Source: Streptomyces flaveolus (GTDB lineage Bacteria; Actinomycetota; Actinomycetes; Streptomycetales; Streptomycetaceae). Taken from it: a stretch of 64,000 nucleotides of DNA. This document shows, one piece after another, positions 7,993 through 14,766 of this stretch. Position 1 is the stretch's first letter. Each line of letters starts with the position of its first letter. The stretch covers positions 62,001-126,000 of the forward strand of contig NZ_JNWV01000021.1 in the NCBI RefSeq assembly GCF_000716535.1. Direction: 5' to 3'. The notes below the pieces were generated by a model. That model made no database searches. It was not told the DNA's origin and saw only the letters and a program-made list of their open reading frames with translations. The translations under genes were made by a program, and so were the position numbers.

Positions 7993-9240
7993 ATGACAGA
8001 CACGCGACAGCAGCAGACCGTTCTCCTGATCGGCGCGGGTGTGATGGCCGAGGGCTATCTGCGCGCGGCCCAGGCGGCGGGCCTGCGGGTGGGCGTCGTC
8101 GAGACGCCTGCCCGGCACGCGGCCCTGACCGGGCGTTTCCCTTGCATCGTGGACTTCGAACCGGTGGCGGAGGTGACCGCGACCCGGGACGAGAGCTGGT
8201 TGTCCCCGGCCATGACCCTGGCCGGCCGGCTCGCTCCGGACGCCGTGTGGGCGTTCGCGGAGGCCCACGTCATGGCCGCGGCCATGGTGCAGCACCGCCT
8301 CGGACTGCCGGGCCCCGGTCTCGACGCCGCGACCGTCTCCCGCAACAAGGCGTTCCAGCGCGCCGAGTTCCACCGCGCGGGCCTGCCGCAGCCCGGCCAC
8401 CGGCACACACTGCGGCTGTCGGACCAGCGGGAGTGGGCGCTCGCCCGGCTGCCCGTCGTGGTGAAGCCCGTGTCGCTGCAGGGCAGCCAGGGCGTGGAGC
8501 GGGTGGCGAGCGCCGCTGAGTGGGACGACGTGGTGGCCAGGCGGGAGAGCGAGGGCCCCCTGCTGGTCGAGGAGTACGTGGAGGGCCAGGAGTACAGCGT
8601 GGAGGCGCTGGTGCATCAGGGCCGGGTCCTGTTCACCAACCTCACCCGCAAGGAGACCAGCGGCCCGCCGTACTTCGTCGAGCTGTTCCACGAAGCCGGC
8701 TACGGCGCCGACCGGCCCCTGCTGCGCAAGGCCGCTGACGAGCTGTGTGCGGGCGTCGTGGAGGCCCTGAACTTCTCCACCGGCGTCGTCCACCTGGAGT
8801 TCCGCGCACGCGCCGACCAGGATTTGGTGATCATGGAGGTGGCCGTCCGCACCCCGGGCGACCACATCATGGAACTCGTCGCCCGTGCCCATGACTTCGA
8901 CGTCTTCGCCGCCTGTCTGAGCCTGGCCCTCGGCGAGGTTCCGGAGACGCCCGAGGAGCCGGTACGCGCCGCGGGCAGCCTCTTCCTGTCGGCGCCGGAA
9001 GCGGGCCGCTTGACCGCGCTCGACCTGGCCGCGTGGGCGGCCCGGCCCGAGGTCGCCGGACACGACGCCCGCCTCTCGTCCGGCGCGCGGGTGCGCCCCG
9101 CGCAGAACTCGGGAGATCGCCTCGCCTGGGCGGTGCTCGAGTGCTCGACCGGGCAGGAACTGCGCCTGCTGGCGAAGCGGCTGGTCAGCGAGGCCGTGGT
9201 GGAGATCGACCCGGCCGACGCGCCCGCCCCCGGGGCGTGA
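7993..9240 (+). CDS. ATP-grasp ligase 2, with altered Mg-binding loop
   Basis: 415 aa. The N-terminal strand TVLLIGAGVMAEGYLRAA, the lysine motif VVVKPVSLQGSQG (K158) and LVEEYVEGQEYSVE identify an ATP-grasp carboxylate-amine ligase. The C-terminal metal loop reads MEVAVRTPGDHI where relatives have E-x-N-x-R, so the Asn is replaced by Ala while the Glu and Arg stay. Activity may be changed, or another residue may supply the ligand. The ATG at 7993 has a GGAGAG site; a 49-base gap separates it from the C-like gene. Paired with ligases 1 and 3 it suggests stepwise, ribosome-free building of a small peptide. Confidence 0.83.
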   Translation: MTDTRQQQTVLLIGAGVMAEGYLRAAQAAGLRVGVVETPARHAALTGRFPCIVDFEPVAEVTATRDESWLSPAMTLAGRLAPDAVWAFAEAHVMAAAMVQHRLGLPGPGLDAATVSRNKAFQRAEFHRAGLPQPGHRHTLRLSDQREWALARLPVVVKPVSLQGSQGVERVASAAEWDDVVARRESEGPLLVEEYVEGQEYSVEALVHQGRVLFTNLTRKETSGPPYFVELFHEAGYGADRPLLRKAADELCAGVVEALNFSTGVVHLEFRARADQDLVIMEVAVRTPGDHIMELVARAHDFDVFAACLSLALGEVPETPEEPVRAAGSLFLSAPEAGRLTALDLAAWAARPEVAGHDARLSSGARVRPAQNSGDRLAWAVLECSTGQELRLLAKRLVSEAVVEIDPADAPAPGA

Positions 9241-9294
9241 GCCGCGTCGCACCGGCCACGTCCTGCCAACACCCCCATCAGATCGAGGAGTCCC

Positions 9295-10539
9295 ATGTCC
9301 AAACAGCGCGTCCTGATCGTCGGCGGACGGATCGAGAACGTCCGCAAAGCCAAGGAGCAGGGGTACGAGGTCGTCTTCCTGCAGCGCCCCGAACTGTTCC
9401 TCGCGGAGCACGCCAAGCTGGTGGAAGCCGCGCTGCTGGTCGACTACCGGGACTGGGACATCCTCGAACCCCTGATCACCGCGGCCCATCAGGTGTACGG
9501 CTTCACGGCCGCCGTGACGACGAGCGAGGCCGGGCTGGAACCCGCCGCGCGCATCAACGACCTGCTGGGGCTCGGCGGAGTCTCCCACGAGGTGACCCTG
9601 CTGCTGCGGGACAAGCTCCGCATGCGCCGCCATCTCGCCTCCGTCGCACCGGAGATCACCGTCGCCGCCGAGGAACTCGACGGCCGGGAGAGCCTCGACC
9701 GGTTCGCGGCGGCCCACGGATACCCGTTCATCGTGAAGCCGGTGGACGGCATCGCCAGCCTCGGCCTCCAACTGGTCACGGAGGAGGCGGAACTCGACCG
9801 CGTCTGGGAGACGGCCCGCGGACTGCGCGGGGCGGAGCACCAGTTCGCCTCGGCGTTCCCCCTCGAGCGGTTCATCATGGAGGAGTACGTCGACGGTCCG
9901 GAGGTCAGCGTCGAGGCCTTCACCTTCGCCGGCCGGCACGTGATCGTGGCGATCACCGAGAAGCTGACCTCCGACAACTTCGTGGAACTCGGCCATGTCG
10001 TGCCCGCCCGGCTGGCCCCGGAGTCGGCCCGCGCGATCGAGCGCTGCGTGCGGGCCTTCCTCGACGCGATCGGTCTCCAGGAGGGCCCGAGCCACACGGA
10101 GGTGCGGCTCTCGGGCCGGGGGCCCCGGGTGATCGAGTCGCACAACCGGCCGGGCGGCGACCGCATCCGGGACCTGGTGGAGGCGGCGTACGGCTTCGAC
10201 ATCGAGCGGTACACCGTCGCCTGGGCGAGTGGCACACTGCCGGCGCTGGAGAGCAGGCCCCCGTTGCGTCAGGCCGCGGCGACCCGCTTCCTGAGCGCGG
10301 AGCCGGGCACGGTGACGGCGGTGGAGGGGGTGGCGGAGGCCGCGGAGCGGACGGACGTGCTGACCGTCGCCCTCGACGTCGCCGTCGGCGACACCGTACG
10401 GCCGCTGCGCTCCAGCTGGGACCGGATCGGGCAGGTGGTCGCCGTGGGGCCGGACGCGGACGCCGCGCTCGCCCTGTGCGAGAAGACCGGCGCGAGCGTC
10501 GTCGTCCGCACGGAGGTTCCGGCCGATGCCCCCGAGTGA
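9295..10539 (+). CDS. ATP-grasp ligase 3
   Basis: 414 aa. Motifs in order are RVLIVGGRIENVRKAKEQG (N-terminal Rossmann-like strand), FIVKPVDGIASLG with K148, MEEYVDGPEVSVE and VIESHNRPGGDRI, the complete metal-binding loop with Glu and Asn. The ESHNRPGGDRI form is common in DdaF/BacD-like ligases of natural product pathways. It starts 54 bases after ligase 2 behind a GAGGAG site and overlaps the PPOX gene by 14 bases, which supports a single transcript. Each ligase presumably adds one bond, but their order and substrates cannot be assigned from sequence. Confidence 0.86.
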   Translation: MSKQRVLIVGGRIENVRKAKEQGYEVVFLQRPELFLAEHAKLVEAALLVDYRDWDILEPLITAAHQVYGFTAAVTTSEAGLEPAARINDLLGLGGVSHEVTLLLRDKLRMRRHLASVAPEITVAAEELDGRESLDRFAAAHGYPFIVKPVDGIASLGLQLVTEEAELDRVWETARGLRGAEHQFASAFPLERFIMEEYVDGPEVSVEAFTFAGRHVIVAITEKLTSDNFVELGHVVPARLAPESARAIERCVRAFLDAIGLQEGPSHTEVRLSGRGPRVIESHNRPGGDRIRDLVEAAYGFDIERYTVAWASGTLPALESRPPLRQAAATRFLSAEPGTVTAVEGVAEAAERTDVLTVALDVAVGDTVRPLRSSWDRIGQVVAVGPDADAALALCEKTGASVVVRTEVPADAPE

Positions 10540-11221
10540 CCCGGCGCGCCCCGCGCCGCAGGCGGACCCGCCCGTCCAGCAGCCCGGCGCCCCCGCGGGT
10601 TCCGGCCACGTCGAGATCACGTCCGAGGAGGAGCTGCGCGGCCTGATCGGTGAGGCGAACCCGGTCGTCTTCGGCAAGGCGACCCGGCGGCTGGGCGAGT
10701 TCGAGCGGGCGTGGATCCGGCACACACCGCTGGTGATGATCGCGACGGCGGCTGTGGACGGCACCTGCGACGTGTCCCCCAAGGGCGATCCTGCGGGCTT
10801 CGTGCAGGTCCTCGACGACTCGACACTGGCGGTGCCGGACCGGCCGGGCAACCGGCGGCTCGACAGCTGGCGCAACGTCCTGCAGAACCCGCACGTCGGA
10901 ATGATCTTCGTGATTCCGGGGCGGGGCGACACTCTGCGGGTCAACGGACGGGCGCGGCTGGTCCGTTCGCCGGCGCTGCTGGACGGGATGGTCGTCAAGG
11001 GCAACCGGCCGAAACTGGCGCTTCTGGTGGACGTCGAGGAGGCCTATTTCCACTGCGCGAAGTCGTTCATGCGAGCCGGTGTCTGGGATCCCGGGTCCTG
11101 GACTCCCGAAGCGGCGCCGTCCAGGGCGCGCATCGCCAGGAGCACGGAGTGGAAGGACGTGCCCCTTGACGTGCTCGAAGAGCGGTACGGGGCGTCCTAC
11201 GAGCGCCGCCTCTACCCGTGA
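10526..11221 (+). CDS. PPOX-type FMN-dependent flavoprotein (MSMEG_1061-like)
   Basis: 231 aa. After a Pro-rich, probably disordered N-terminus (1-25), the split beta-barrel of pyridoxamine-phosphate-oxidase-like proteins is recognisable from FMIATAAVDG-like strand TPLVMIATAA, then CDVSPKGDPAGFV and DRPGNRRLDSWRNVLQNP, which is the flavin-phosphate-binding signature. The C-terminus ending ERRLYP is typical of this subfamily. It overlaps ligase 3 by 14 bases and closes the operon. It could reduce or oxidise a pathway intermediate. Such proteins also occur as stress-type accessory genes, so a pathway role is inferred from operon structure. Confidence 0.82.
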   Translation: MPPSDPARPAPQADPPVQQPGAPAGSGHVEITSEEELRGLIGEANPVVFGKATRRLGEFERAWIRHTPLVMIATAAVDGTCDVSPKGDPAGFVQVLDDSTLAVPDRPGNRRLDSWRNVLQNPHVGMIFVIPGRGDTLRVNGRARLVRSPALLDGMVVKGNRPKLALLVDVEEAYFHCAKSFMRAGVWDPGSWTPEAAPSRARIARSTEWKDVPLDVLEERYGASYERRLYP

Positions 11222-11246
11222 CCGGCGGACCGCGCGTGACGACGGG

Positions 11247-11265
11247 CACGACCACCGACGTCGTG
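11247..11265 (+). terminator. possible hairpin terminator after the PPOX gene
   Basis: CACGAC (11247-11252) and GTCGTG (11260-11265) can pair around a 7-base loop 25 bases after the PPOX stop codon. There is no T-run. The stem is short, so this is only a candidate end for the biosynthetic operon. Confidence 0.3.
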
Positions 11266-11310
11266 GATGCCAGGGATCGTCCATGGAATGACGAAGTGAA
11301 CATTCGGTAA

Positions 11311-11360
11311 TTGCCAACTCTTGTCAAGCCTTGCCAAGTCGGTGACGACAGGGCTAGCTT
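11311..11360 (+). promoter_or_regulatory. TTGNCAA triple array overlapping the promoter of the peptide gene
   Basis: TTGCCAA (11311-11317), TTGTCAA (11321-11327) and TTGCCAA (11331-11337) are spaced exactly 10 bases apart. The third copy supplies a -35-like TTGCCA, and TAGCTT at 11355-11360 is a fitting -10 box with an 18-base spacer. A regulator bound here would touch RNA polymerase directly. The leader to the peptide start codon would be about 110 bases. The promoter is inferred; the repeats are seen directly. Confidence 0.65.
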
Positions 11361-11475
11361 GATGGCGTCAGGCGGGCCGCACGGGGGAATTGGCCACCTC
11401 TGGAGCGTGCCTTGCCCGCGGTCAACGGTGATCGCATCTCTCACTCAACCAGCGACAAGGCAAGGATCGATCATC

Positions 11476-11616
11476 GTGAAGGTTCTCGTGGGCGGACTGG
11501 CCGCCCTGGCGCTCTCCCTGCTCCTCTCCGTGGGGCACACTCCGGCCCAGCCCTCGCTCGAGAGGTCCGTGAGCACCCAGGCGTCCGCGGTCACCGAGCC
11601 CATCGACTGGCCCTGA
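11476..11616 (+). CDS. small secreted peptide, candidate pheromone precursor
   Basis: 46 aa, starting at GTG 11476 with AAGGA eight bases upstream. Residues 1-20 form a signal peptide: short charged start (MK), hydrophobic core of Gly, Ala and Leu, then GHTPA as a plausible signal peptidase site. Cleavage would leave about 22 residues ending in AVTEPIDWP. The gene lies between two TTGNCAA arrays and just before an XRE-TPR regulator on the same strand. That is the layout of RRNPP quorum-sensing pairs (for example PapR-PlcR), where a secreted, trimmed C-terminal peptide is re-imported and bound by the TPR domain. No Cys is present, so it is not a lanthipeptide. An alternative is a substrate of the neighbouring ATP-grasp/TldDE enzymes, since it contains Thr, Ser, Glu and Asp. 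Confidence 0.7.
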   Translation: MKVLVGGLAALALSLLLSVGHTPAQPSLERSVSTQASAVTEPIDWP

Positions 11617-11642
11617 GGGTCAACACTTGCAAAAACGCAACC

Positions 11643-11669
11643 TTGCCAACTTTAGACAAGGTTTGCCAT
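11643..11669 (+). promoter_or_regulatory. TTGNCAA array between peptide and regulator genes
   Basis: TTGCCAA (11643-11649), TAGACAA (11653-11659, one change) and TTGCCAT (11663-11669, one change) keep the 10-base period of the two better arrays. The array lies 27 bases after the peptide stop codon and about 120 bases before the regulator start. It is a weaker copy, which would suit autoregulation of the regulator gene. CATACT at 11668-11673 could serve as a -10 for the TTGCCA at 11643. Confidence 0.55.
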
Positions 11670-11679
11670 ACTTGGTCTG

Positions 11680-11703
11680 GGGGAGTCGCCGCGGCGACTC
11701 CCC
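11680..11703. terminator. 24-base perfect palindrome, hairpin terminator or attenuator
   Basis: Two 12-base arms starting GGGGAGTCGCCG pair without mismatch, and TCT/AGA can extend the stem past a bulged G. The RNA hairpin would be very stable and has no T-run, as is usual for Streptomyces terminators. It lies between the peptide and regulator genes, downstream of the third array. It could end the peptide transcript, or set the ratio of peptide to regulator by partial read-through. Confidence 0.55.
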
Positions 11704-11786
11704 CAGAGTGCCTTCTAGGGCCGTACGCGCCTGTGCGGGGCGCCGCTGGCTGAACCCGATCATCACCCTCGAGGACGGATCCACTC

Positions 11787-13016
11787 ATGCTGGAGCAGCC
11801 GAGCTTCGGCCGACGCCTGCGTCAGTTGCGACTGCAGCAGGGAAAGTCGCAGTCGGAGCTGACCGGACCCGGAATGTCGGCCGCCTATCTGTCCAGGCTC
11901 GAATCCGGGGCACGCCCTCCGACCGACCGCGCCGTGGCGTACCTGGCCGAGCGGCTGGACGTGCCGGTCGAAAGCTTCGCCCAGTACTCCGAGAACGATC
12001 TGGCTGATCTGGTCATGACCCTCTCCTCCCGACCGCCCGGTGAGCGTGACGGGGAGATCCGCGACCTTCTCAACGACGCGCTCAGCACCGCCATCGACGT
12101 GGACGCCACGACGCGCTGGGAGGCTCTCGCCCTCTTCGCCCGCCAGCACTCGGCACTCGGCGAGTTCCAGGAGGAGCGCACCGTCCTGGAGAAGCTGGAG
12201 GTGATGAGCCGCGAGCTGAACCGCCCGGCGCTGCACGTCTACGTCCTGCAGCGCATCGCCCGATGTTGCCGCAACCTCGGCGACATGGAGGGTGCCCGGC
12301 GCTCGGCCCAGGAAGCGCTGGAGCTCACCCGCCGGCACCAACTGCGCGTACTGACCGCGGACCTCGTCCGCGCCAAGCTCCTGCTCATCTCCGCCGAGGC
12401 GGAACTCGGCAACCTCGCGGAAGCAGCCGCCCTCAGCACCGAAGTCTGCGAGAGTCTGCCGCACGGCGAGGGTGCGCTCGCCGCCGAGACCTACTGGACC
12501 GCGTCCACCGTCCAGGCCAGGCAGGGCAACTTCAGCCAGGCGTTCGAGTTCATCGAGAGGGCGCTCGCGGCCCTGGACAGCCGCGAGGAGCTCACCCTGT
12601 GGATGCGCCTCAGGCTGGCCGCGGCAAGCCTGTCGCTCCAGTCCCTGCCGCCCCGCCTCGACCGGGCCGAGGCCCTGCTGACCGAGGTGGAGCCCGCGCT
12701 GGGGCTCGCCGGTCCGCAGCGGAACGTACAGGAACTGCTCCTCCTCAAGGCCCAACTGGCCTACCGGCAGGGAAACATGGAGCGTTCCGCCGAAATCGTC
12801 GCGGCCGGCGAGGACGAAGTGCACCTGCTGACGTACCGGGACCAGATCCGCTTCAGGCTGCTGCAGGAACTGCTCGCCAACTACGGCGGCGACGCCGACG
12901 CGGTCCACCGCATGCGGGACCTGGCCGCGCAGGTGCAGGCGGCGCGGATGCCGGACCTCAGCGCGGAGGTGTGGCGCGCGGTCGCCGAGAGCGCCCTGGT
13001 CCAGAAGTCGGCCTGA
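11787..13016 (+). CDS. XRE-family regulator with TPR domain, candidate peptide receptor
   Basis: 409 aa. Residues about 6-62 are an XRE helix-turn-helix; SQSELTGPGMSAAYLSRLES is the recognition region. From about 100 to 400 the protein is all helical with repeated TPR-like pairs (for example ALGEFQEERTVLEKL, NLGDMEGARRSAQEALEL, RQGNFSQAFEFIERALAAL, RQGNMERSAEI). The HTH-plus-TPR build and length match RRNPP receptors and related Streptomyces XRE-TPR activators. There is no BTAD/OmpR-type domain, so it is not a SARP. The ATG follows a GAGGA site. Its neighbours, a secreted peptide gene and arrays of one heptamer, suggest it binds TTGNCAA and senses the peptide. The sense of control (activation or repression) cannot be told. 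Confidence 0.85.
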   Translation: MLEQPSFGRRLRQLRLQQGKSQSELTGPGMSAAYLSRLESGARPPTDRAVAYLAERLDVPVESFAQYSENDLADLVMTLSSRPPGERDGEIRDLLNDALSTAIDVDATTRWEALALFARQHSALGEFQEERTVLEKLEVMSRELNRPALHVYVLQRIARCCRNLGDMEGARRSAQEALELTRRHQLRVLTADLVRAKLLLISAEAELGNLAEAAALSTEVCESLPHGEGALAAETYWTASTVQARQGNFSQAFEFIERALAALDSREELTLWMRLRLAAASLSLQSLPPRLDRAEALLTEVEPALGLAGPQRNVQELLLLKAQLAYRQGNMERSAEIVAAGEDEVHLLTYRDQIRFRLLQELLANYGGDADAVHRMRDLAAQVQAARMPDLSAEVWRAVAESALVQKSA

Positions 13017-13025
13017 TCCAGAAGT

Positions 13026-13058
13026 CGAGGCCTCCCTGTGCTGAACAGGGCGGCCTCG
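13026..13058. terminator. strong bidirectional terminator between convergent genes
   Basis: CGAGGCC-T-CCCTGT and ACAGGG-C-GGCCTCG pair around GCTGA, giving a 13-bp stem with a one-base mismatch. It lies 9 bases after the regulator stop and before the convergent minus-strand gene ending at 13126. The 11-mer TCCAGAAGTCG is also duplicated across the regulator stop codon. Confidence 0.75.
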
Positions 13059-13125
13059 GAGCGGGCGCGGGTGGCGAGGTGAGTCGGGTTGGCCGGAGCC
13101 TGGTCCTGGTCGGGTCGGGGCCGGT

Positions 13126-13548
13126 TCAGGTTCCGGGGTGCCCGGCAGCCGTCCAGGCGGCGTACTCCTGGCGTACGTAGAGGCGGCGGCCGCGGCCGAG
13201 TGCGATCGCGTCGGGATGGTGCGGACCGGCCACGAGGTCGGGGTGGTGGCGGTCGTGCAGGACGAGTTGTTCGGCGGCTTCCGCGGCGGCCGCGACCGGG
13301 CCGGGACCGGGGGCGGCGCAGGCCAGTCGGTCCATGAGGGCGGCCCGGCGCAGCAGTCGGGCGCGTTCGGCGGCCGTCGCGTCGGCCGGGGGACCGGTGC
13401 CGGGCCCGGCCCGGCGGCCGTCGCGCTCGGCCTCGAGTGCGAGCACCTGGTGCAGCTCGCGGCGCAGGCCCGGTGCGTTGGCGTACGCCTCGTGCAGGGG
13501 CGGGACGTCGATGCCCTCGCCGTCGTCCGGGGTGATGTCCATGGTCAC
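13126..13548 (-). CDS. small protein paired with an RsbW-like ATPase
   Basis: 140 aa, soluble, Ala/Arg/Pro-rich, with no membrane segment. A helical core runs from about residue 18 (LHEAYANAPGLRRELHQVLALE) to 100; the C-terminus GRRLYVRQEYAAWTAAG is the most ordered-looking part. I do not recognise a catalytic motif. Its start overlaps the stop of the upstream ATPase gene by 4 bases, so the two are co-translated. Small partners of this kind are frequent beside Streptomyces anti-sigma-type ATPases, which suggests a regulatory role. An internal ATG two codons in is an alternative start. Confidence 0.7.
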   Translation of the reverse strand: MTMDITPDDGEGIDVPPLHEAYANAPGLRRELHQVLALEAERDGRRAGPGTGPPADATAAERARLLRRAALMDRLACAAPGPGPVAAAAEAAEQLVLHDRHHPDLVAGPHHPDAIALGRGRRLYVRQEYAAWTAAGHPGT

Positions 13549-13985
13549 TCCTCCTGGTCATGACGAGCACTCAGGCAGGCGCGGACCTCGCGGCCACTGC
13601 CGGTCTGGCGGGCCTCGGTCGACTGGGCAAGGTACTGGACGATGCCCGTGCCGCGGCCGTGTTCGTCGGAGGAGATGTCGGGGCGGTGGCGTTCCACCGC
13701 CCCGCCGGAGTCGGTGACCACGATGTGCAGCGTGCCGTCGTGGAGGACGAGCCGCAGGGTCATGCGCTCGCGGCCGTACTGGGCGGCGTTGGCGGCGAGT
13801 TCGTCGACGATGAGAATGGCGGAGTCCCGCTCGCTCGCGGGTACCTGCCAGGCTTCCAGCAGATCCGCCGTGAAGTGACGGACCGCGTAGACGTGCGCCT
13901 CCTGCGCGGGCAGGGTGAGCAGCGCCTCGTGGCGGCAGGGCCAGCCGGGCTGCGGACTGGTGCGGGGGGAGTCGGTCACGAACAT
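13545..13985 (-). CDS. ATP-binding protein, RsbW/SpoIIAB-like anti-sigma or serine kinase
   Basis: 146 aa, one GHKL (HATPase_c) domain. The N box is VDELAANAAQYG (about 64-75), the G1 box is VTDSGG (about 92-97) and the G2 box is GRGTGIVQ (about 114-121). This size and motif set mark the stand-alone RsbW-like proteins that are abundant in Streptomyces. They act as anti-sigma factors or as serine kinases of STAS antagonists. No STAS or sigma-B-type gene is next to it, so the partner is unknown. It is the first gene of a two-gene minus-strand unit. Confidence 0.85.
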   Translation of the reverse strand: MFVTDSPRTSPQPGWPCRHEALLTLPAQEAHVYAVRHFTADLLEAWQVPASERDSAILIVDELAANAAQYGRERMTLRLVLHDGTLHIVVTDSGGAVERHRPDISSDEHGRGTGIVQYLAQSTEARQTGSGREVRACLSARHDQEE

Positions 13986-14233
13986 GGTCTTCTGGCTCTT
14001 CTGTGAGTGTGCGGAGACCGGGAAGGGGGACCACCGGCAGCGCCCTTTCGGGTTGTCGGCGGGCTGACCTGCATGGCGCGCTCATGTGGTTTCACGGGTG
14101 ACGCATGCCGAACGGTTCGGGTGGTCGGCCTCTTTGTTCGGCTTCTTTCGGTTCACATCAGGGGGTGGCCCGGCCGGGCTCGCGGCCCTCTGCCGGCACG
14201 CGCCGCCGTACGCGGGCGGACCGGGCACCTGTA

Positions 14234-14373
14234 GCTCGCTTCCCCGCCGGTGGTCGTGCCGGGTGGGGTGCTGTACGTAGCGCCGCTGAACCGGGCAGAA
14301 ACGTGCTCGCTTCCCCGCCCGTGGTCGTCCCGCACGGGGCGCTGTGCGTAGCGCCGCTGAACGGGCAGAAACG
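14234..14373. repeat. tandem 71-base duplication
   Basis: A unit starting GCTCGCTTCCCCGCC at 14234 recurs at 14305. Both copies carry GTGGTCGT, GTAGCGCCGCTGAA and GGGCAGAAACG at the same places. They differ by a few substitutions and a one-base deletion in the second copy. It lies in non-coding DNA between two minus-strand units and is probably an old slippage duplication. No regulatory role is evident. Confidence 0.75.
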
Positions 14374-14577
14374 CCCCTGCGGACCGTCGTGCCACGGAGC
14401 CGGGGAGCAACACCCCGCCCCTGCCCGCGCACCGGCCGGGCCACGCCGGTCAGCTTCTCAGCGACGGAGGGACCGGTGCCGGCTCCCGAGGTCCGCCACG
14501 CCGATCCGTGAGCTGTCGTGGTCGGACGGCCCCACCGCCGCCGGAGCCGTGCCGCCTGGTGGAACCGGCCGGCGACG

Positions 14578-14643
14578 GCGGCCACGCGCGTGCCGGAGGA
14601 GGCCATGCCGGCGGCCACGCGCGTGCCGGAGAAGGCCGTGCGC
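14578..14643. repeat. two copies of a 33-base direct repeat
   Basis: The units at 14578-14610 and 14611-14643 share GCGGCCACGCGCGTGCCGGA and then diverge slightly. The period is a multiple of three, so an open frame repeats an 11-residue block, but no gene is otherwise supported here. Confidence 0.65.
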
Positions 14644-14766
14644 GTCGTCCTGTGCGCGCCCTCGGGCTGGGCCACCGGTCGTAGGCGGCTCACGTCCCGT
14701 CGGGTGCCCGGGCCCCTCCCGGCCTCTCGTCCCGCCCCGCGCTCGCAACGGGTGGCCGTCGTCGGG

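Larger units (their letters stand above)
13986..14766. other. 781-base stretch without a supported gene
   Basis: No frame here shows a recognisable domain or ribosome site. It holds the 71-base and 33-base tandem duplications listed separately. Codon pattern in the open frames is that of chance GC-rich sequence. It includes the promoter region of the RsbW-like gene and the 3-prime flank of the anti-sigma gene. Confidence 0.6.

Noticed and set aside
7780..11004. 1074-codon minus-strand open frame across the ATP-grasp genes
   Set aside because: Shadow of three plus-strand ATP-grasp/PPOX genes with intact motifs; its own translation is low-complexity His/Arg/Gly-rich.
12990..13030. Duplicated 11-mer TCCAGAAGTCG across the stop codon of the XRE-TPR regulator
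   Set aside because: Small slippage duplication next to the terminator; no sign of function, and too short to be an attachment site.
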